A program made the translations under genes and the position numbers. A DNA stretch of 64,000 nt from Mitsuaria chitosanitabida ATCC BAA-476 = NBRC 102408 (GTDB lineage: Bacteria > Pseudomonadota > Gammaproteobacteria > Burkholderiales > Burkholderiaceae_C), in the NCBI RefSeq assembly GCF_001598255.1, contig NZ_BCYP01000005.1, forward strand, positions 48,808 to 112,807. Direction: 5' to 3'. This document shows positions 23,301-32,843 of this stretch, piece by piece. The first letter of the stretch is position 1; every line of letters begins with the position of its first letter. The notes beneath the pieces were generated by a model. The model had not been told where the DNA came from. It ran no database searches and was given only the letters and a program-made list of their open reading frames with translations.

Positions 23301-25391
23301 TCAGGCCATGCCCTGGTGGCGCAGCAGGGCGTCGATGGTGGGCTCGCGGCCGCGGAAGGCCTTGAAGTTGTCCATCGCGTCGCGCACGCTGCCCATGGAC
23401 AGGATCTCGTCCAGGTAGCGGCGGCCCGTCGCCGGATTGAACACGCCTTCCTCCTCGAAGGCGCTCCAGCAATCGGCCGACAGCACTTCCGCCCACTTGT
23501 AGCTGTAGTAGCCCGCCGCGTAGCCGCCCGCGAAGATATGCGAGAAGCTGTGCTGGAAGCGATTGAAGGCCGGCGGCGGATTCACCGACACCTCGGCCCG
23601 GACCTCCTCCAGCAGGTCCTGGATGCGGGTCTCGGAGCCCGGCTCCGCGTGCAGCTTCATGTCGAAGAGCGCGAACTCGATCTGGCGCAGCGTCTGCAGG
23701 CCGGCCTGGAAGTTCTTGGCCGCCAGCATCTTGTCGAACAGCGCGCGCGGCAGCGGCTCGCCGGTCTCGACGTGGCTGGACAGCTGCTGGATCACTTCCC
23801 ACTCCCAGCAGAAGTTCTCCATGAACTGGCTCGGAAGCTCCACCGCGTCCCACTCGACGCCGGAGATGCCCGACACGCCCAGCTCCGCCACCCGCGTCAG
23901 CAGGTGGTGCAGGCCGTGGCCGCACTCGTGGAAGAGCGTGGTCACATCGTCATGGGTCAGCAGCGCCGGCTTGCCGTCGGCGCCCTGCGGGAAGTTGCAG
24001 ACCAGGTGCGCGACGGGGATCTGCTCGGCGCCGGTGCCGGCCAGGTCCGGCCGCGCCCAGCGGCTGCGGACCTCGTCCATCCAGGCGCCCGGCCGCTTGC
24101 CGTTGCGCGCGAACAGGTCCAGGTAGACCTGGCCGATCAGCTGACCGTCGCGGCGCAGCTCGCAGAACTGCACCGACTCGTGCCACACCGAGGCCTTGGC
24201 CGGCACCAGCTGCACGCCGAAGAGCCGGTCGACGATGCGGAACAGGCCGTCCAGCACCCGCGGGAGGGTCAGGTATTGCCGGACCTCCTGGTCGGAGAAG
24301 GCGTAGCGCGCCTCCTTCAGCTTCTCCGAGACATAGGCCAGGTCCCAGGCCTTGAGCTCGTCCATCTGCAGCGCCGCCCTGGCGAAGTCGCGGGCCTCGT
24401 CCAGGTCGCGTTGCGCATAGGGACGGGCGCGGGCGGCCAGGTCGCGCAGGAAGTCCATCACCTGCGCCGGAGAGGTCGCCATCTTGGGCACCAGCGAGGC
24501 CTCGGCGAAGTTCTGGAAGCCCAGCAGCCTGGCCTCCTCCTGGCGCAGCATCAGCAGCTCCTGCATCAGCGCGCTGTTGTCCCATTCGGGCTTGTCGCCC
24601 AGCTCGCTGGCACGGGTGACGTAGGCGCGGTACAGGCGCTCGCGCAGGGCGCGGTCCTCGGCGTACTGCATCACCGGCATGTAGACCGGGAAGTGCAGGC
24701 TCAGCTTGTGCGTGCCTTCCGGGACGGTCTTGCCGTCGGCGCGCTCCTTGTCGGCCGCGGCGCGCGCGTTGGCGACGACGTCGGCCGGCACGCCCTTGAG
24801 CTCCTCGGCGGTCGCGAAGTAGGACCAGCCGTCGGTCGCGTCCATCACGTGCTCGGAGAAGGCCTGGCCGATCTCGGCGCCGCGCTCCTGGATCTTGGCG
24901 AAGCGCTCCTTGGCCTCGCCCTGCAGCTCGGCGCCCGACAGCACGAAGTCGCGCGTGGCGTGCTTGAGCAGTTGCGTCCGCTCGGGCGACAAGCCCGGCT
25001 GCGCGGCGATCGCCTTGTAGGTCGCGTAGAGCGACTCGTTGGCGCCCAGCGCGGTGAAGAACTCGGTCACCGCCGGCAGCATGGCGTTGTAGGCCTCGCG
25101 CAGCGCCGGGGTGTTGGCCACGCCGTTCAGGTGGCCGACGGCGCCCCAGGCGGTGCCCAGGCGCTCGGTGGCGACGTTCAGGGTGCGGGACAGGAATTCA
25201 TAGTCGGCCGGCGCGTCGCTCGCGGTGACGCGGTCCAGCGCCTGCTGGGCCTCGGCGAGCAGCGCGCTGACGGCGGGCTGGATGTGCGACGGATCGATGG
25301 CGGCGAAGTCCGGCAGCGAGGCCGTCGACAGCAGCGGGTTGGGCGCGTCGGCGGCGGGGGTGGAGGACGTCGGGGCGGAAGAGTCGTTCAT
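23301..25391 (-). CDS. prlC: Oligopeptidase A (M3 family metallopeptidase)
   Basis: A 696-residue cytoplasmic zinc peptidase that clears short peptides, including cleaved signal peptides. The zinc-binding motif HECGH is at residues 488-492 (TTLFHECGHGLHHLL), with the third ligand region VEWDAVELPSQFMENF about 25 residues later, as in thimet-type M3 enzymes. C-terminal GGYAAGYYSYKWAEVLSAD is typical of PrlC. Length matches the family (about 680). No signal peptide is present. A terminator follows. About 220 bp upstream separates it from folD on the same strand, and I see no clear promoter there. Confidence 0.95.
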   Translation of the reverse strand: MNDSSAPTSSTPAADAPNPLLSTASLPDFAAIDPSHIQPAVSALLAEAQQALDRVTASDAPADYEFLSRTLNVATERLGTAWGAVGHLNGVANTPALREAYNAMLPAVTEFFTALGANESLYATYKAIAAQPGLSPERTQLLKHATRDFVLSGAELQGEAKERFAKIQERGAEIGQAFSEHVMDATDGWSYFATAEELKGVPADVVANARAAADKERADGKTVPEGTHKLSLHFPVYMPVMQYAEDRALRERLYRAYVTRASELGDKPEWDNSALMQELLMLRQEEARLLGFQNFAEASLVPKMATSPAQVMDFLRDLAARARPYAQRDLDEARDFARAALQMDELKAWDLAYVSEKLKEARYAFSDQEVRQYLTLPRVLDGLFRIVDRLFGVQLVPAKASVWHESVQFCELRRDGQLIGQVYLDLFARNGKRPGAWMDEVRSRWARPDLAGTGAEQIPVAHLVCNFPQGADGKPALLTHDDVTTLFHECGHGLHHLLTRVAELGVSGISGVEWDAVELPSQFMENFCWEWEVIQQLSSHVETGEPLPRALFDKMLAAKNFQAGLQTLRQIEFALFDMKLHAEPGSETRIQDLLEEVRAEVSVNPPPAFNRFQHSFSHIFAGGYAAGYYSYKWAEVLSADCWSAFEEEGVFNPATGRRYLDEILSMGSVRDAMDNFKAFRGREPTIDALLRHQGMA

Positions 25392-25614
25392 GCAGGCCTC
25401 GTGAGTCTGGCGGGGATGCCGGGACAGTGTCTCAGCGTTTGGGGCCGTGATGAGCTTGGGGTTTCTATCGCGGCCTTCAAGAGCGGCTATCGGCGCGATC
25501 GCGCGACGTCCCCTCCCGGAGCGACGCGGGCGCCCGCCGGGACGCCGCGGGCGGGCGTCCGGCGGCGGGCGCGGATCGGGCGATGGATCATCGCCCGGCG
25601 CCGATCTGCGCGGT

Positions 25615-26472
25615 TCAGCGCGCCGCGGCGAAGCGCTCGGCCGATTCGATGGTGTTGACCAGCAGCATGGTGATGGTCATGGGGCCGACGCCGCCGGGGA
25701 CCGGGGTGATCCAGCCGGCCACGTCCTTCACGCCGTCGAAGTCCACGTCGCCGCAGAGCTTGCCCTCGTCGGTGCGGTTCATGCCCACGTCCAGCACGAC
25801 GGCGCCGGGCTTGACCATGTCGGCGGTCAGCACGTTGCGCTTGCCCACCGCGGCCACCACGATGTCGGCCTGGCGGGTGAAGTGCGCCAGGTCCGGCGTC
25901 GCGCTGTGGCAGACGGTGACCGTCGCGTTGGCCTGCAGCAGCAGCATGGCCATGGGCTTGCCGACGATGTTGCTGCGGCCGATCACGACCGCGTGCTTGC
26001 CCTTCGGGTCATAGCCGATGAACTCCAGCATCTTCATGCAGCCGTAGGGCGTGCAGGGCTTGAAGCCGTCCTGGCCCACCATCAGCGCGCCGGCGCTGGC
26101 GACATGGAAGCCGTCCACGTCCTTCTCCGGCGCGATCGCCTCGATCACCTTGTGCGCGTCGATGTGCTTGGGCAGGGGCAGCTGCACCAGGATGCCGTGG
26201 ATGCTCGGATCGTTGTTGAGCGCGTCGACGCGGGCCAGCAGCTCGGCCTCGGTCATGGTGCCCTCGTACTTCTCCAGCACCGAGTGCAGGCCCGCGTCCT
26301 CGCAGGCCTTGACCTTGTTGCGCACGTAGACCTGGCTGGCCGGGTTGTCGCCCACCAGCACCACGGCCAGGCCCGGCTTCACGCCCTTGGCGGTCAGCGC
26401 GGCGGCGCGCGTGGCCACCTCGGCGCGCAGTTGCTTGGACAGGGCGTTGCCGTCGATCAGTTGTGCGGTCAT
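25615..26472 (-). CDS. folD: Methylenetetrahydrofolate dehydrogenase/cyclohydrolase
   Basis: A 285-residue bifunctional enzyme that interconverts 5,10-methylene-, methenyl- and 10-formyl-tetrahydrofolate for one-carbon supply. Motifs: [20 protein letters not shown] (with the catalytic Tyr/Lys), [11 protein letters not shown](P)-binding [11 protein letters not shown], and the C-terminal PGGVGPMT signature. Length is normal. The gene stands alone. Two hairpins lie between it and the upstream response-regulator gene. Confidence 0.96.
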   Translation of the reverse strand: MTAQLIDGNALSKQLRAEVATRAAALTAKGVKPGLAVVLVGDNPASQVYVRNKVKACEDAGLHSVLEKYEGTMTEAELLARVDALNNDPSIHGILVQLPLPKHIDAHKVIEAIAPEKDVDGFHVASAGALMVGQDGFKPCTPYGCMKMLEFIGYDPKGKHAVVIGRSNIVGKPMAMLLLQANATVTVCHSATPDLAHFTRQADIVVAAVGKRNVLTADMVKPGAVVLDVGMNRTDEGKLCGDVDFDGVKDVAGWITPVPGGVGPMTITMLLVNTIESAERFAAAR

Positions 26473-26516
26473 GGTCGGTACTCCGGAATCAAAAAGCGGG
26501 AATCAGAAAAGCGCAA

Positions 26517-26569
26517 GGGCAGAGGATCGCTCTGCCCGGAAACGAAAGAGGCCGCTTCGCAGCGGCCTC
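26517..26569. terminator. Two hairpins between the response regulator and folD
   Basis: GGGCAGAG (26517-26524) / CTCTGCCC (26530-26537), and GAGGCCGCT (26548-26556) / AGCGGCCTC (26561-26569). The second lies 16 bp past the response-regulator stop. Neither has a long T-run; the pair still fits a transcription stop on the minus strand. Confidence 0.6.
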
Positions 26570-26585
26570 CCCATGCTCTCGATGC

Positions 26586-27218
26586 TCAGCCGGCCTTCGC
26601 CTGCGTGTTCGCGCCCAGCGCGATCTTCAGCAGATCGGCCACGGTGTTGGCGTTGAGCTTCTCCATGATGTTGGCGCGGTGCGCCTCCACCGTCTTGATG
26701 CTGATGCCCAGGTCATCGGCGATCTGCTTGTTCAGGCGGCCGGCGACGATGCGCTCCAGCACCTGCGCCTCGCGCGTGGTCAGACGCGACAGCAGGGCGT
26801 CGCGGCTGGCGGCTTCCTGCTGCGTCGCGAAGGCGCCGCGGGCCTGGTCCAGCATGCGCTCGACCAGCGACAGCAGTTCTTCTTCCTTGAACGGCTTCTC
26901 GATGAAATCGACGGCGCCCTTCTTCATCGTCTGCACCGCCATCGGGACGTCGCCGTGGCCGGTGATGAACACGATGGGGAGCGGGCTCTTGCGTTCGATC
27001 AGCTTGTCCTGCAGGTCCAGGCCGCTCATGCCTTCCATGCGGATGTCGGCGATCAGGCAGGCGACCTCGCGCGGGTCGTAGCGGCTCAGGAAGCTCTCGG
27101 CGGAGTCGTAGCACTTGACCCGGTAGTCCTTGCCTTCCAGCAACCACTGCAAGGAATCTCGCACAGCCTCGTCGTCGTCGACAACGTAGACATTACCCTT
27201 CTTCGGAATCAAGCTCAT
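26586..27218 (-). CDS. FixJ-type response regulator
   Basis: A 210-residue regulator with a receiver domain (YVVDDDEAVRDSLQWLL; phosphate acceptor Asp58; FITGHGDVPMAV and KPFKEEELL) and a LuxR/FixJ-type HTH domain at about 146-200 (LTTREAQVLERIVAGRLNKQIADDLG). Its start overlaps the stop of the PAS kinase gene (ATGA), so they form one two-component system. The pair diverges from the pyruvate dehydrogenase operon, a plausible but unproven target. Confidence 0.95.
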   Translation of the reverse strand: MSLIPKKGNVYVVDDDEAVRDSLQWLLEGKDYRVKCYDSAESFLSRYDPREVACLIADIRMEGMSGLDLQDKLIERKSPLPIVFITGHGDVPMAVQTMKKGAVDFIEKPFKEEELLSLVERMLDQARGAFATQQEAASRDALLSRLTTREAQVLERIVAGRLNKQIADDLGISIKTVEAHRANIMEKLNANTVADLLKIALGANTQAKAG

Positions 27219-29779
27219 GGTGTTGCTGCGGTGTTGTGTGCAGTGCCCGCGCCCGTGGGCTCGGGCCGGGGGATGTCCACAGGGATCGTGAACGCGAACC
27301 GGCACCCGACGATGGACGGGCCATTGTAGAGGTTCTCGGCGCGTATCCTGCCCTGGTGGGACTCGATGATGGACCGGCATAACCCTAGGCCGATGCCCAG
27401 TCCATCGGCCTTCGTCGAGAAGAAGGCCTCGTACATGCGCTCGATGACCTCGACGGGGAGACCTGGCCCCATGTCGGTCACCGAGAACTCGATGTTGGCG
27501 CCCAGCTCCGCGGTGTGCTTGGGCACGACGCGCAGCTCGATGTGGCGGCGCGAGGGCGGCAGCGCCGCGTTGTCGATCGCCTCGGCGGCGTTCTTGAGCA
27601 GGTTCAGCAGGACCTGCTCGATCAGGATCGGGTCGACGCGCATCACCGGCAGCCGCTGCGCGACGTAGGTGTGGATCTGCACGTTGCGGCGGCGCAGCTC
27701 GATGCCGGCCAGCTCCACCGAGTCCTCGACGATCGAGGCCGCGAAGGCGGGCTGACGCTGTGGCTCGCTCTTCTTCACGAAGGCGCGGATGCGGTGAATG
27801 ATCTGGCCCGCGCGCTGCGCCTGCTTGGCGGTCTTCTCCAGCGCGGCCAGCAGGTCGTCCTTCTGGATGTTGTCGCCGCGCACGCGCGAGACCATCCCGT
27901 TGCAGTAATTGCTGATCGCCGTCAGCGGCTGGTTCAGCTCGTGCGCGACGCTGGAGGCCATCTCGCCCATGGTGATCAGGCGGCTGGTGACCTGCGCTTT
28001 CTCGGCCTGCTGCTGCTGCTGAGCCTCGGCGTGACGGCGCGCGGTGATGTCGGTGGCGATCAGCATCTGCGCCAGCCGGCCGTCGGTCCACTGCAGGTAG
28101 CGGGCGCGCACGTCGAACCACATGTCCAGCTGCGCGATGAAGACCTCGCGCGAGTCGCCGCCGACCTCGGTCAGGTGCTGCGCGGGCAGGCCGCCGTAGT
28201 CGTCGACCTCCTCGTCGTTCTCGAACGAGGGCTCCTTGCTCGTCGTGCCCGTCAGCTGCGAGCCCGCCAGCATCGCGTGGCCCTTGGGGTCGGCGCCGAA
28301 CCACAGCCGGTAGCTGCGGTTGGCGAAGAGCAGCTCGCCCTGCTGCACCGACAGCACCGACACCGCCGCGTCCAATCCCTCCAGCACCGTGGTGAAGCGC
28401 TCATGCGAGGCCGACAGCTGGTCGCGCACCCGCTTGGCCTCGGTGATGTTGGTCATCGAGGTCATCCAGCCGTTCTGCTTGCCCTTGGGGTCGATCAGCG
28501 GCGAGACATACATGCGGGCGTCGAAGATGCTGCCGTCCTTGCGCATCACCTTCACTTCCGAACCGCCGGCCGGACTGCGGCCCTGCATCTCCTGCTGCAG
28601 CAGGCGCAGGTTCTCTTCGTAGCGGTCGGGCGGCCAGTAGGGGAAGGGCGGCTTGCGGCCGATCAGCTCGGACTCGGCGAAGCCGGTCATCGCGCAGAAG
28701 GCCGGGTTGACGTAGCTGATGCGCGTCTCCAGGTCCATGGCGCGCATGCCGGTCAGCATGGAGTTCTCCATCGCGCGCCGGAAGTTGGTCTCGGCGGCCA
28801 GCGCGTTCTGGACCTGGGCGCGCCGGCGCATGTGCTTCCAGGTGCCCAGCAGCATCCAGACGGTCAGCACCGACAGCGCCATCACCATCCAGAACAGCGT
28901 GTTGGAGATCAGGCCGATCGAGGTCCGGTAGCCCTGGCCGCGCAGCACCAGGCCGGGCGCGGGCGCCATCGGCACCTCGTAATAGATGGGCGCGCGGGCG
29001 ATGCGCCGGCCCGGCATCGGCGTGACGGTGCTGGCCACGACCTGCTCGCGCGGGTCCAGCACCGCGACGGCGTGGCGCGAGGTCAGCTCGTTGGGCACCG
29101 AGTAGCGCAGCAGGCCCTCGACCGAGTACTCGGCGATCAGCACGCCGGCGAAGCCGTTGCGGTCGCTCAGCGGCAGCTGCAGCTGGAAGACGGTGGTGTT
29201 GTTGGCGTCGCCGAAGGAGCCCGAGTACACGCGGGTGCGGCGGTCGCGCGCGGCCTGGAAGGCGCGCTCGGGCTCGCTGCCGGCGTGGCCGTTGGGCATG
29301 GACGGGTCGTTGCCGTCCAGCGTCATCAGGGAATCGGCCTGCTCGCCGATCGCGGCCACGCTGACCCGGCGCTCGCGGCGCTGGTTCAGCCAGGTGATGT
29401 GGGTGATCTCGGGCCGGTTGCGCGCGATGGCCATCGCGCGCTGCGTGAACTCGAGGTTGTCGATCGCGCGGTTGGCCAGGTCGCGCTGCAGCGGGATGAG
29501 CTGGTCCTCGTTGTCGATCAGGCGCGAGCGGATCTGCTGCTGCGCCATCTCGGTGTCGCGCTTGACGGCCTCGGCCTCGCGTTCGATTTCCTCGTTGCGC
29601 AGGTACCAGAAGGCCGAGACGATGGCCGCCAGGAAGAGCACCACCGACAGCAGCGGGCCCAGCGTCGCGAAACGGTCCTGCCGCGACGGCGATTGCCGAC
29701 GCCACCACGCCGAGACCAGGCGTTTGACGGGATTCAGGGCGCGGCGCAGGAAGCCTTGGACATCGAGGCGGGACAACAT
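27215..29779 (-). CDS. PAS-domain sensor histidine kinase (FixL/DctB-like)
   Basis: An 854-residue membrane kinase. An N-terminal membrane helix (about 43-62), a periplasmic sensor region (about 65-300) and a second helix (about 305-325) precede two PAS domains (about 345-470, AENSMLTGMRAMDLETRISYVNPAFCAMTG in part; and about 475-590). The phospho-acceptor region SVAHELNQPL has His613, and the ATPase domain shows NLLKNAAEAI (N-box), DMGPGLP (G1) and GLGIGLGLCR (G2). The architecture suits sensing a periplasmic small molecule plus a cytoplasmic cue. It is coupled by an ATGA overlap to the FixJ-type regulator. The signal is unknown; the divergent aceE operon hints at carbon or redox control. 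Confidence 0.93.
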   Translation of the reverse strand: MLSRLDVQGFLRRALNPVKRLVSAWWRRQSPSRQDRFATLGPLLSVVLFLAAIVSAFWYLRNEEIEREAEAVKRDTEMAQQQIRSRLIDNEDQLIPLQRDLANRAIDNLEFTQRAMAIARNRPEITHITWLNQRRERRVSVAAIGEQADSLMTLDGNDPSMPNGHAGSEPERAFQAARDRRTRVYSGSFGDANNTTVFQLQLPLSDRNGFAGVLIAEYSVEGLLRYSVPNELTSRHAVAVLDPREQVVASTVTPMPGRRIARAPIYYEVPMAPAPGLVLRGQGYRTSIGLISNTLFWMVMALSVLTVWMLLGTWKHMRRRAQVQNALAAETNFRRAMENSMLTGMRAMDLETRISYVNPAFCAMTGFAESELIGRKPPFPYWPPDRYEENLRLLQQEMQGRSPAGGSEVKVMRKDGSIFDARMYVSPLIDPKGKQNGWMTSMTNITEAKRVRDQLSASHERFTTVLEGLDAAVSVLSVQQGELLFANRSYRLWFGADPKGHAMLAGSQLTGTTSKEPSFENDEEVDDYGGLPAQHLTEVGGDSREVFIAQLDMWFDVRARYLQWTDGRLAQMLIATDITARRHAEAQQQQQAEKAQVTSRLITMGEMASSVAHELNQPLTAISNYCNGMVSRVRGDNIQKDDLLAALEKTAKQAQRAGQIIHRIRAFVKKSEPQRQPAFAASIVEDSVELAGIELRRRNVQIHTYVAQRLPVMRVDPILIEQVLLNLLKNAAEAIDNAALPPSRRHIELRVVPKHTAELGANIEFSVTDMGPGLPVEVIERMYEAFFSTKADGLGIGLGLCRSIIESHQGRIRAENLYNGPSIVGCRFAFTIPVDIPRPEPTGAGTAHNTAATP

Positions 29780-30113
29780 AGACCGCGATTATCCAAGCCG
29801 ACATCGCCTCGCCCGGGCCTGGCGGACCCGGGCATTCCCTGATCGCATCGTGAAAGGGAAACGCGCGCCGACCCTCGGGAAAACACCTTATAAATCCCAT
29901 AATATGAAAACGCATCGCGCTATTTGGAAAATGCCGGCCTTATGCGACACTCCGCCGCCATAGCCCTTCCGGCAGGTGGCGGCGCGCGCCCGAATGCGTA
30001 AGCTCCGGGCTCCACGCGAGCGCCGTTTGCCCCCGAGACCACCGCGACGCATCGATGGACCGATGCGTCGGCGGGCCGGAAGGTCGGTGATTCAGAGAAC
30101 CAGGAGACACACC
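29780..30113. promoter_or_regulatory. Divergent control region between the PAS kinase and aceE
   Basis: The region is 334 bp long. A conspicuous AT-rich core (29881-29945) contains CCCATAATATGAAAACG and TATTTGGAAAATG. It is the lowest-GC stretch in this part of the window and is likely to hold the aceE promoter and a regulator site. I could not settle a -35/-10 pair with good spacing. The aceE ribosome-binding site CAGGAGAC lies at its end. Confidence 0.5.
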
Positions 30114-32819
30114 ATGTCCGCGCAGCCCCAGTCGTTCCTCGGCGCAGCCGCCAATGACACCGACGCTCTCGAAACCAAGGAATGGCTGGACGCCCTGTCC
30201 GCCGTCATCGGTGAGGAAGGGGGCGACCGCGCCCACTTCCTGCTCGAGACCCTGATCGATCACGCGCGCCAGGCCGGCATCGACGTGCCGTTCTCGGCCA
30301 ACACGGCCTACGTCAACACCATCCCCGCCGACAAGGAAGAGCGCTTCCCCGGCAACATCGACATCGAAGAGCGGCTGCGCGCCTACATGCGCTGGAACGC
30401 GATGGCGATGGTGGTGCGGGCCAACAAGCACAACCCCGAGGACGGCGGCGACCTGGGCGGCCACATCTCCAGCTTCGCCTCGCTGGCGACCATGCTGGGC
30501 TGCGGCTTCAACCACTTCTGGCACGGCGAAGACGGCATCCACGGCGGCGACCTGCTCTACATCCAGGGCCACAGCGCGCCCGGGATCTATGCCCGCGCCT
30601 TCCTGGAAGGCCGCATCACCGAAGAGCAACTGCTCAACTTCCGCCAGGAAGTCGACGGCAAGGGCCTGTCCAGCTACCCGCATCCGAAGCTGATGCCCGA
30701 GTTCTGGCAGTTCCCGACGGTGTCCATGGGCCTGGGCCCGCTGATGGCCATCTATCAGGCGCGCTTCCTGAAGTACCTGCATGCCCGCGGCATCGCCGAC
30801 ACCTCCAAGCGCAAGGTCTGGGTCTTCCTGGGCGACGGCGAGATGGACGAGCCGGAAAGCCTGGGCGCGATCGGCCTGGCCGCGCGCGAGAAGCTGGACA
30901 ACCTGATCTTCGTCGTCAACTGCAACCTGCAGCGTCTGGACGGCCCGGTGCGCGGCAACGGCAAGATCATCCAGGAGCTGGAGAGCGAATTCCGCGGCGC
31001 CGGCTGGAACGTGATCAAGCTGATCTGGGGCTCGTACTGGGATCCGCTGCTGGCGCGCGACAAGCAGGAGCTGCTGCGCAAGGTCATGATGGAGACGCTG
31101 GACGGCGACTACCAGGCCTACAAGGCCAATGACGGCGCGTTCGTGCGCAAGCACTTCTTCGGCAAGCACCCCGAGCTGCTGAAGATGGTCGAGAACATGT
31201 CCGACGAGGACATCTGGCGCCTGAACCGCGGCGGCCACGATCCGCAGAAGGTCTACGCCGCGTATCACCAGGCGGTGAACACCGTCGGCCAGCCGACCGT
31301 CATGCTGATCAAGACGGTCAAGGGCTACGGCATGGGCAAGATCGGTGAGGGCAAGAACACCGCTCACCAGACCAAGAAGCTGCAGGACGAGGACATCAAG
31401 GCCTTCCGCGACCGCTTCAACATCCCCATCCCGGACAGCGAGCTGCCCAAGATCCCGTTCTACAAGCCGGCCGACGACACGCCCGAGATGCAGTACCTGC
31501 AGGAGCGTCGCAAGGCGCTGGGCGGCTACCTGCCCAAGCGCCGCCCGCAGGCCGAGGAATCGCTGAAGGTGCCCGACCTGGCCACCTTCCAGGCCGTGCT
31601 GGATCCGACCGCGGAAGGCCGCGAGATCTCCACGACCCAGGCCTACGTCCGCTTCCTGACCACGCTGCTGCGTGACAAGGAACTGGGTCCGCGCACCGTG
31701 CCCATCCTGGTCGACGAGGCGCGCACCTTCGGCATGGAAGGCCTGTTCCGCCAGATCGGCATCTACAACCCCAAGGGCCAGCTGTACACCCCGGTCGACA
31801 AGGACCAGGTCATGTACTACCGCGAGGACAAGGCCGGCCAGATCCTGCAAGAGGGCATCAACGAAGCGGGCGGCATGGCCAGCTGGATCGCCGCGGCGAC
31901 GTCGTACTCGACGAACAACCGCGTGATGATCCCGTTCTATGTCTACTACTCGATGTTCGGCTTCCAGCGCATCGGCGACCTGGCCTGGGCGGCGGGCGAC
32001 ATGCAGGCGCGCGGCTTCCTGCTGGGCGGCACCTCGGGACGCACGACGCTGAACGGCGAAGGACTGCAGCACGAGGACGGCCACAGCCACATCCTGGCCG
32101 GCACCATCCCCAACTGCATCAGCTACGACCCGACCTTCGCGCACGAAGTGGCGGTGATCCTGCACTCGGGCCTGAAGCGCATGGTCGAGAACCAGGAGAA
32201 CGTCTACTTCTACCTGACGCTGCTCAACGAGAACTACCCGATGCCCGGCCTGAAGGCCGGCACCGAGGAACAGATCCTCAAGGGCATGTACCTGCTGGAA
32301 GAAGCCGCGGCTCAACCGCTGACGGTCAACCTGCTGGGCTCGGGCACCATCCTGCGCGAGAGCCAGGAAGCCAAGAAGCTGCTGGAAGCCGACTGGGGCG
32401 TGGGCGCCAACGTCTGGTCCTGCCCCAGCTTCAACGAGCTGGCCCGCGACGGCCAGAACGCCGAGCGCTGGAACCTGCTGCACCCGACCGAGCTGGCCTG
32501 CGTGCCGTACGTGACGCAGCAGCTGAGCAAGGTGCAGGGTCCGGTGATCGCGTCGACCGACTACATGAAGAACTACGCGGAGCAGATCCGCGCCTTCATC
32601 CCGTCCGGCCGCTCGTACAAGGTGCTGGGCACCGACGGCTTCGGTCGCAGCGACTTCCGCAGCAAGCTGCGCGAGCACTTCGAGATCAACCGCCATTACA
32701 TCGTCGTGGCCTCGCTCAAGAGCCTGGCCGACGAGGGCAAGATCCCGCAGGCCAAGGTCGCCGAAGCGATCAAGAAGTACGGCATCAACGTCGACAAGAT
32801 CAACCCGCTGTACGCCTAA
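30114..32819 (+). CDS. aceE: Pyruvate dehydrogenase E1 component, homodimeric type
   Basis: A 901-residue thiamine-diphosphate enzyme that decarboxylates pyruvate and acetylates the lipoyl groups of AceF. The ThDP/Mg motif begins GDGEMDEPES and continues to VNCNLQRLDGPVRGNGKIIQ in the expected position (about 240-285). Other landmarks are HGGDLLYIQGHSAPGIYAR and FGFGRSDFRSKLREHFEIN-like C-terminal sequence. Length is typical (about 890-900). ATG 30114 is preceded by CAGGAGAC. It is the first gene of aceE-aceF-lpd, with 24 bp to aceF. Confidence 0.97.
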   Translation: MSAQPQSFLGAAANDTDALETKEWLDALSAVIGEEGGDRAHFLLETLIDHARQAGIDVPFSANTAYVNTIPADKEERFPGNIDIEERLRAYMRWNAMAMVVRANKHNPEDGGDLGGHISSFASLATMLGCGFNHFWHGEDGIHGGDLLYIQGHSAPGIYARAFLEGRITEEQLLNFRQEVDGKGLSSYPHPKLMPEFWQFPTVSMGLGPLMAIYQARFLKYLHARGIADTSKRKVWVFLGDGEMDEPESLGAIGLAAREKLDNLIFVVNCNLQRLDGPVRGNGKIIQELESEFRGAGWNVIKLIWGSYWDPLLARDKQELLRKVMMETLDGDYQAYKANDGAFVRKHFFGKHPELLKMVENMSDEDIWRLNRGGHDPQKVYAAYHQAVNTVGQPTVMLIKTVKGYGMGKIGEGKNTAHQTKKLQDEDIKAFRDRFNIPIPDSELPKIPFYKPADDTPEMQYLQERRKALGGYLPKRRPQAEESLKVPDLATFQAVLDPTAEGREISTTQAYVRFLTTLLRDKELGPRTVPILVDEARTFGMEGLFRQIGIYNPKGQLYTPVDKDQVMYYREDKAGQILQEGINEAGGMASWIAAATSYSTNNRVMIPFYVYYSMFGFQRIGDLAWAAGDMQARGFLLGGTSGRTTLNGEGLQHEDGHSHILAGTIPNCISYDPTFAHEVAVILHSGLKRMVENQENVYFYLTLLNENYPMPGLKAGTEEQILKGMYLLEEAAAQPLTVNLLGSGTILRESQEAKKLLEADWGVGANVWSCPSFNELARDGQNAERWNLLHPTELACVPYVTQQLSKVQGPVIASTDYMKNYAEQIRAFIPSGRSYKVLGTDGFGRSDFRSKLREHFEINRHYIVVASLKSLADEGKIPQAKVAEAIKKYGINVDKINPLYA

Positions 32820-32843
32820 GCGTCGGACTCGGAGACATCAGAA

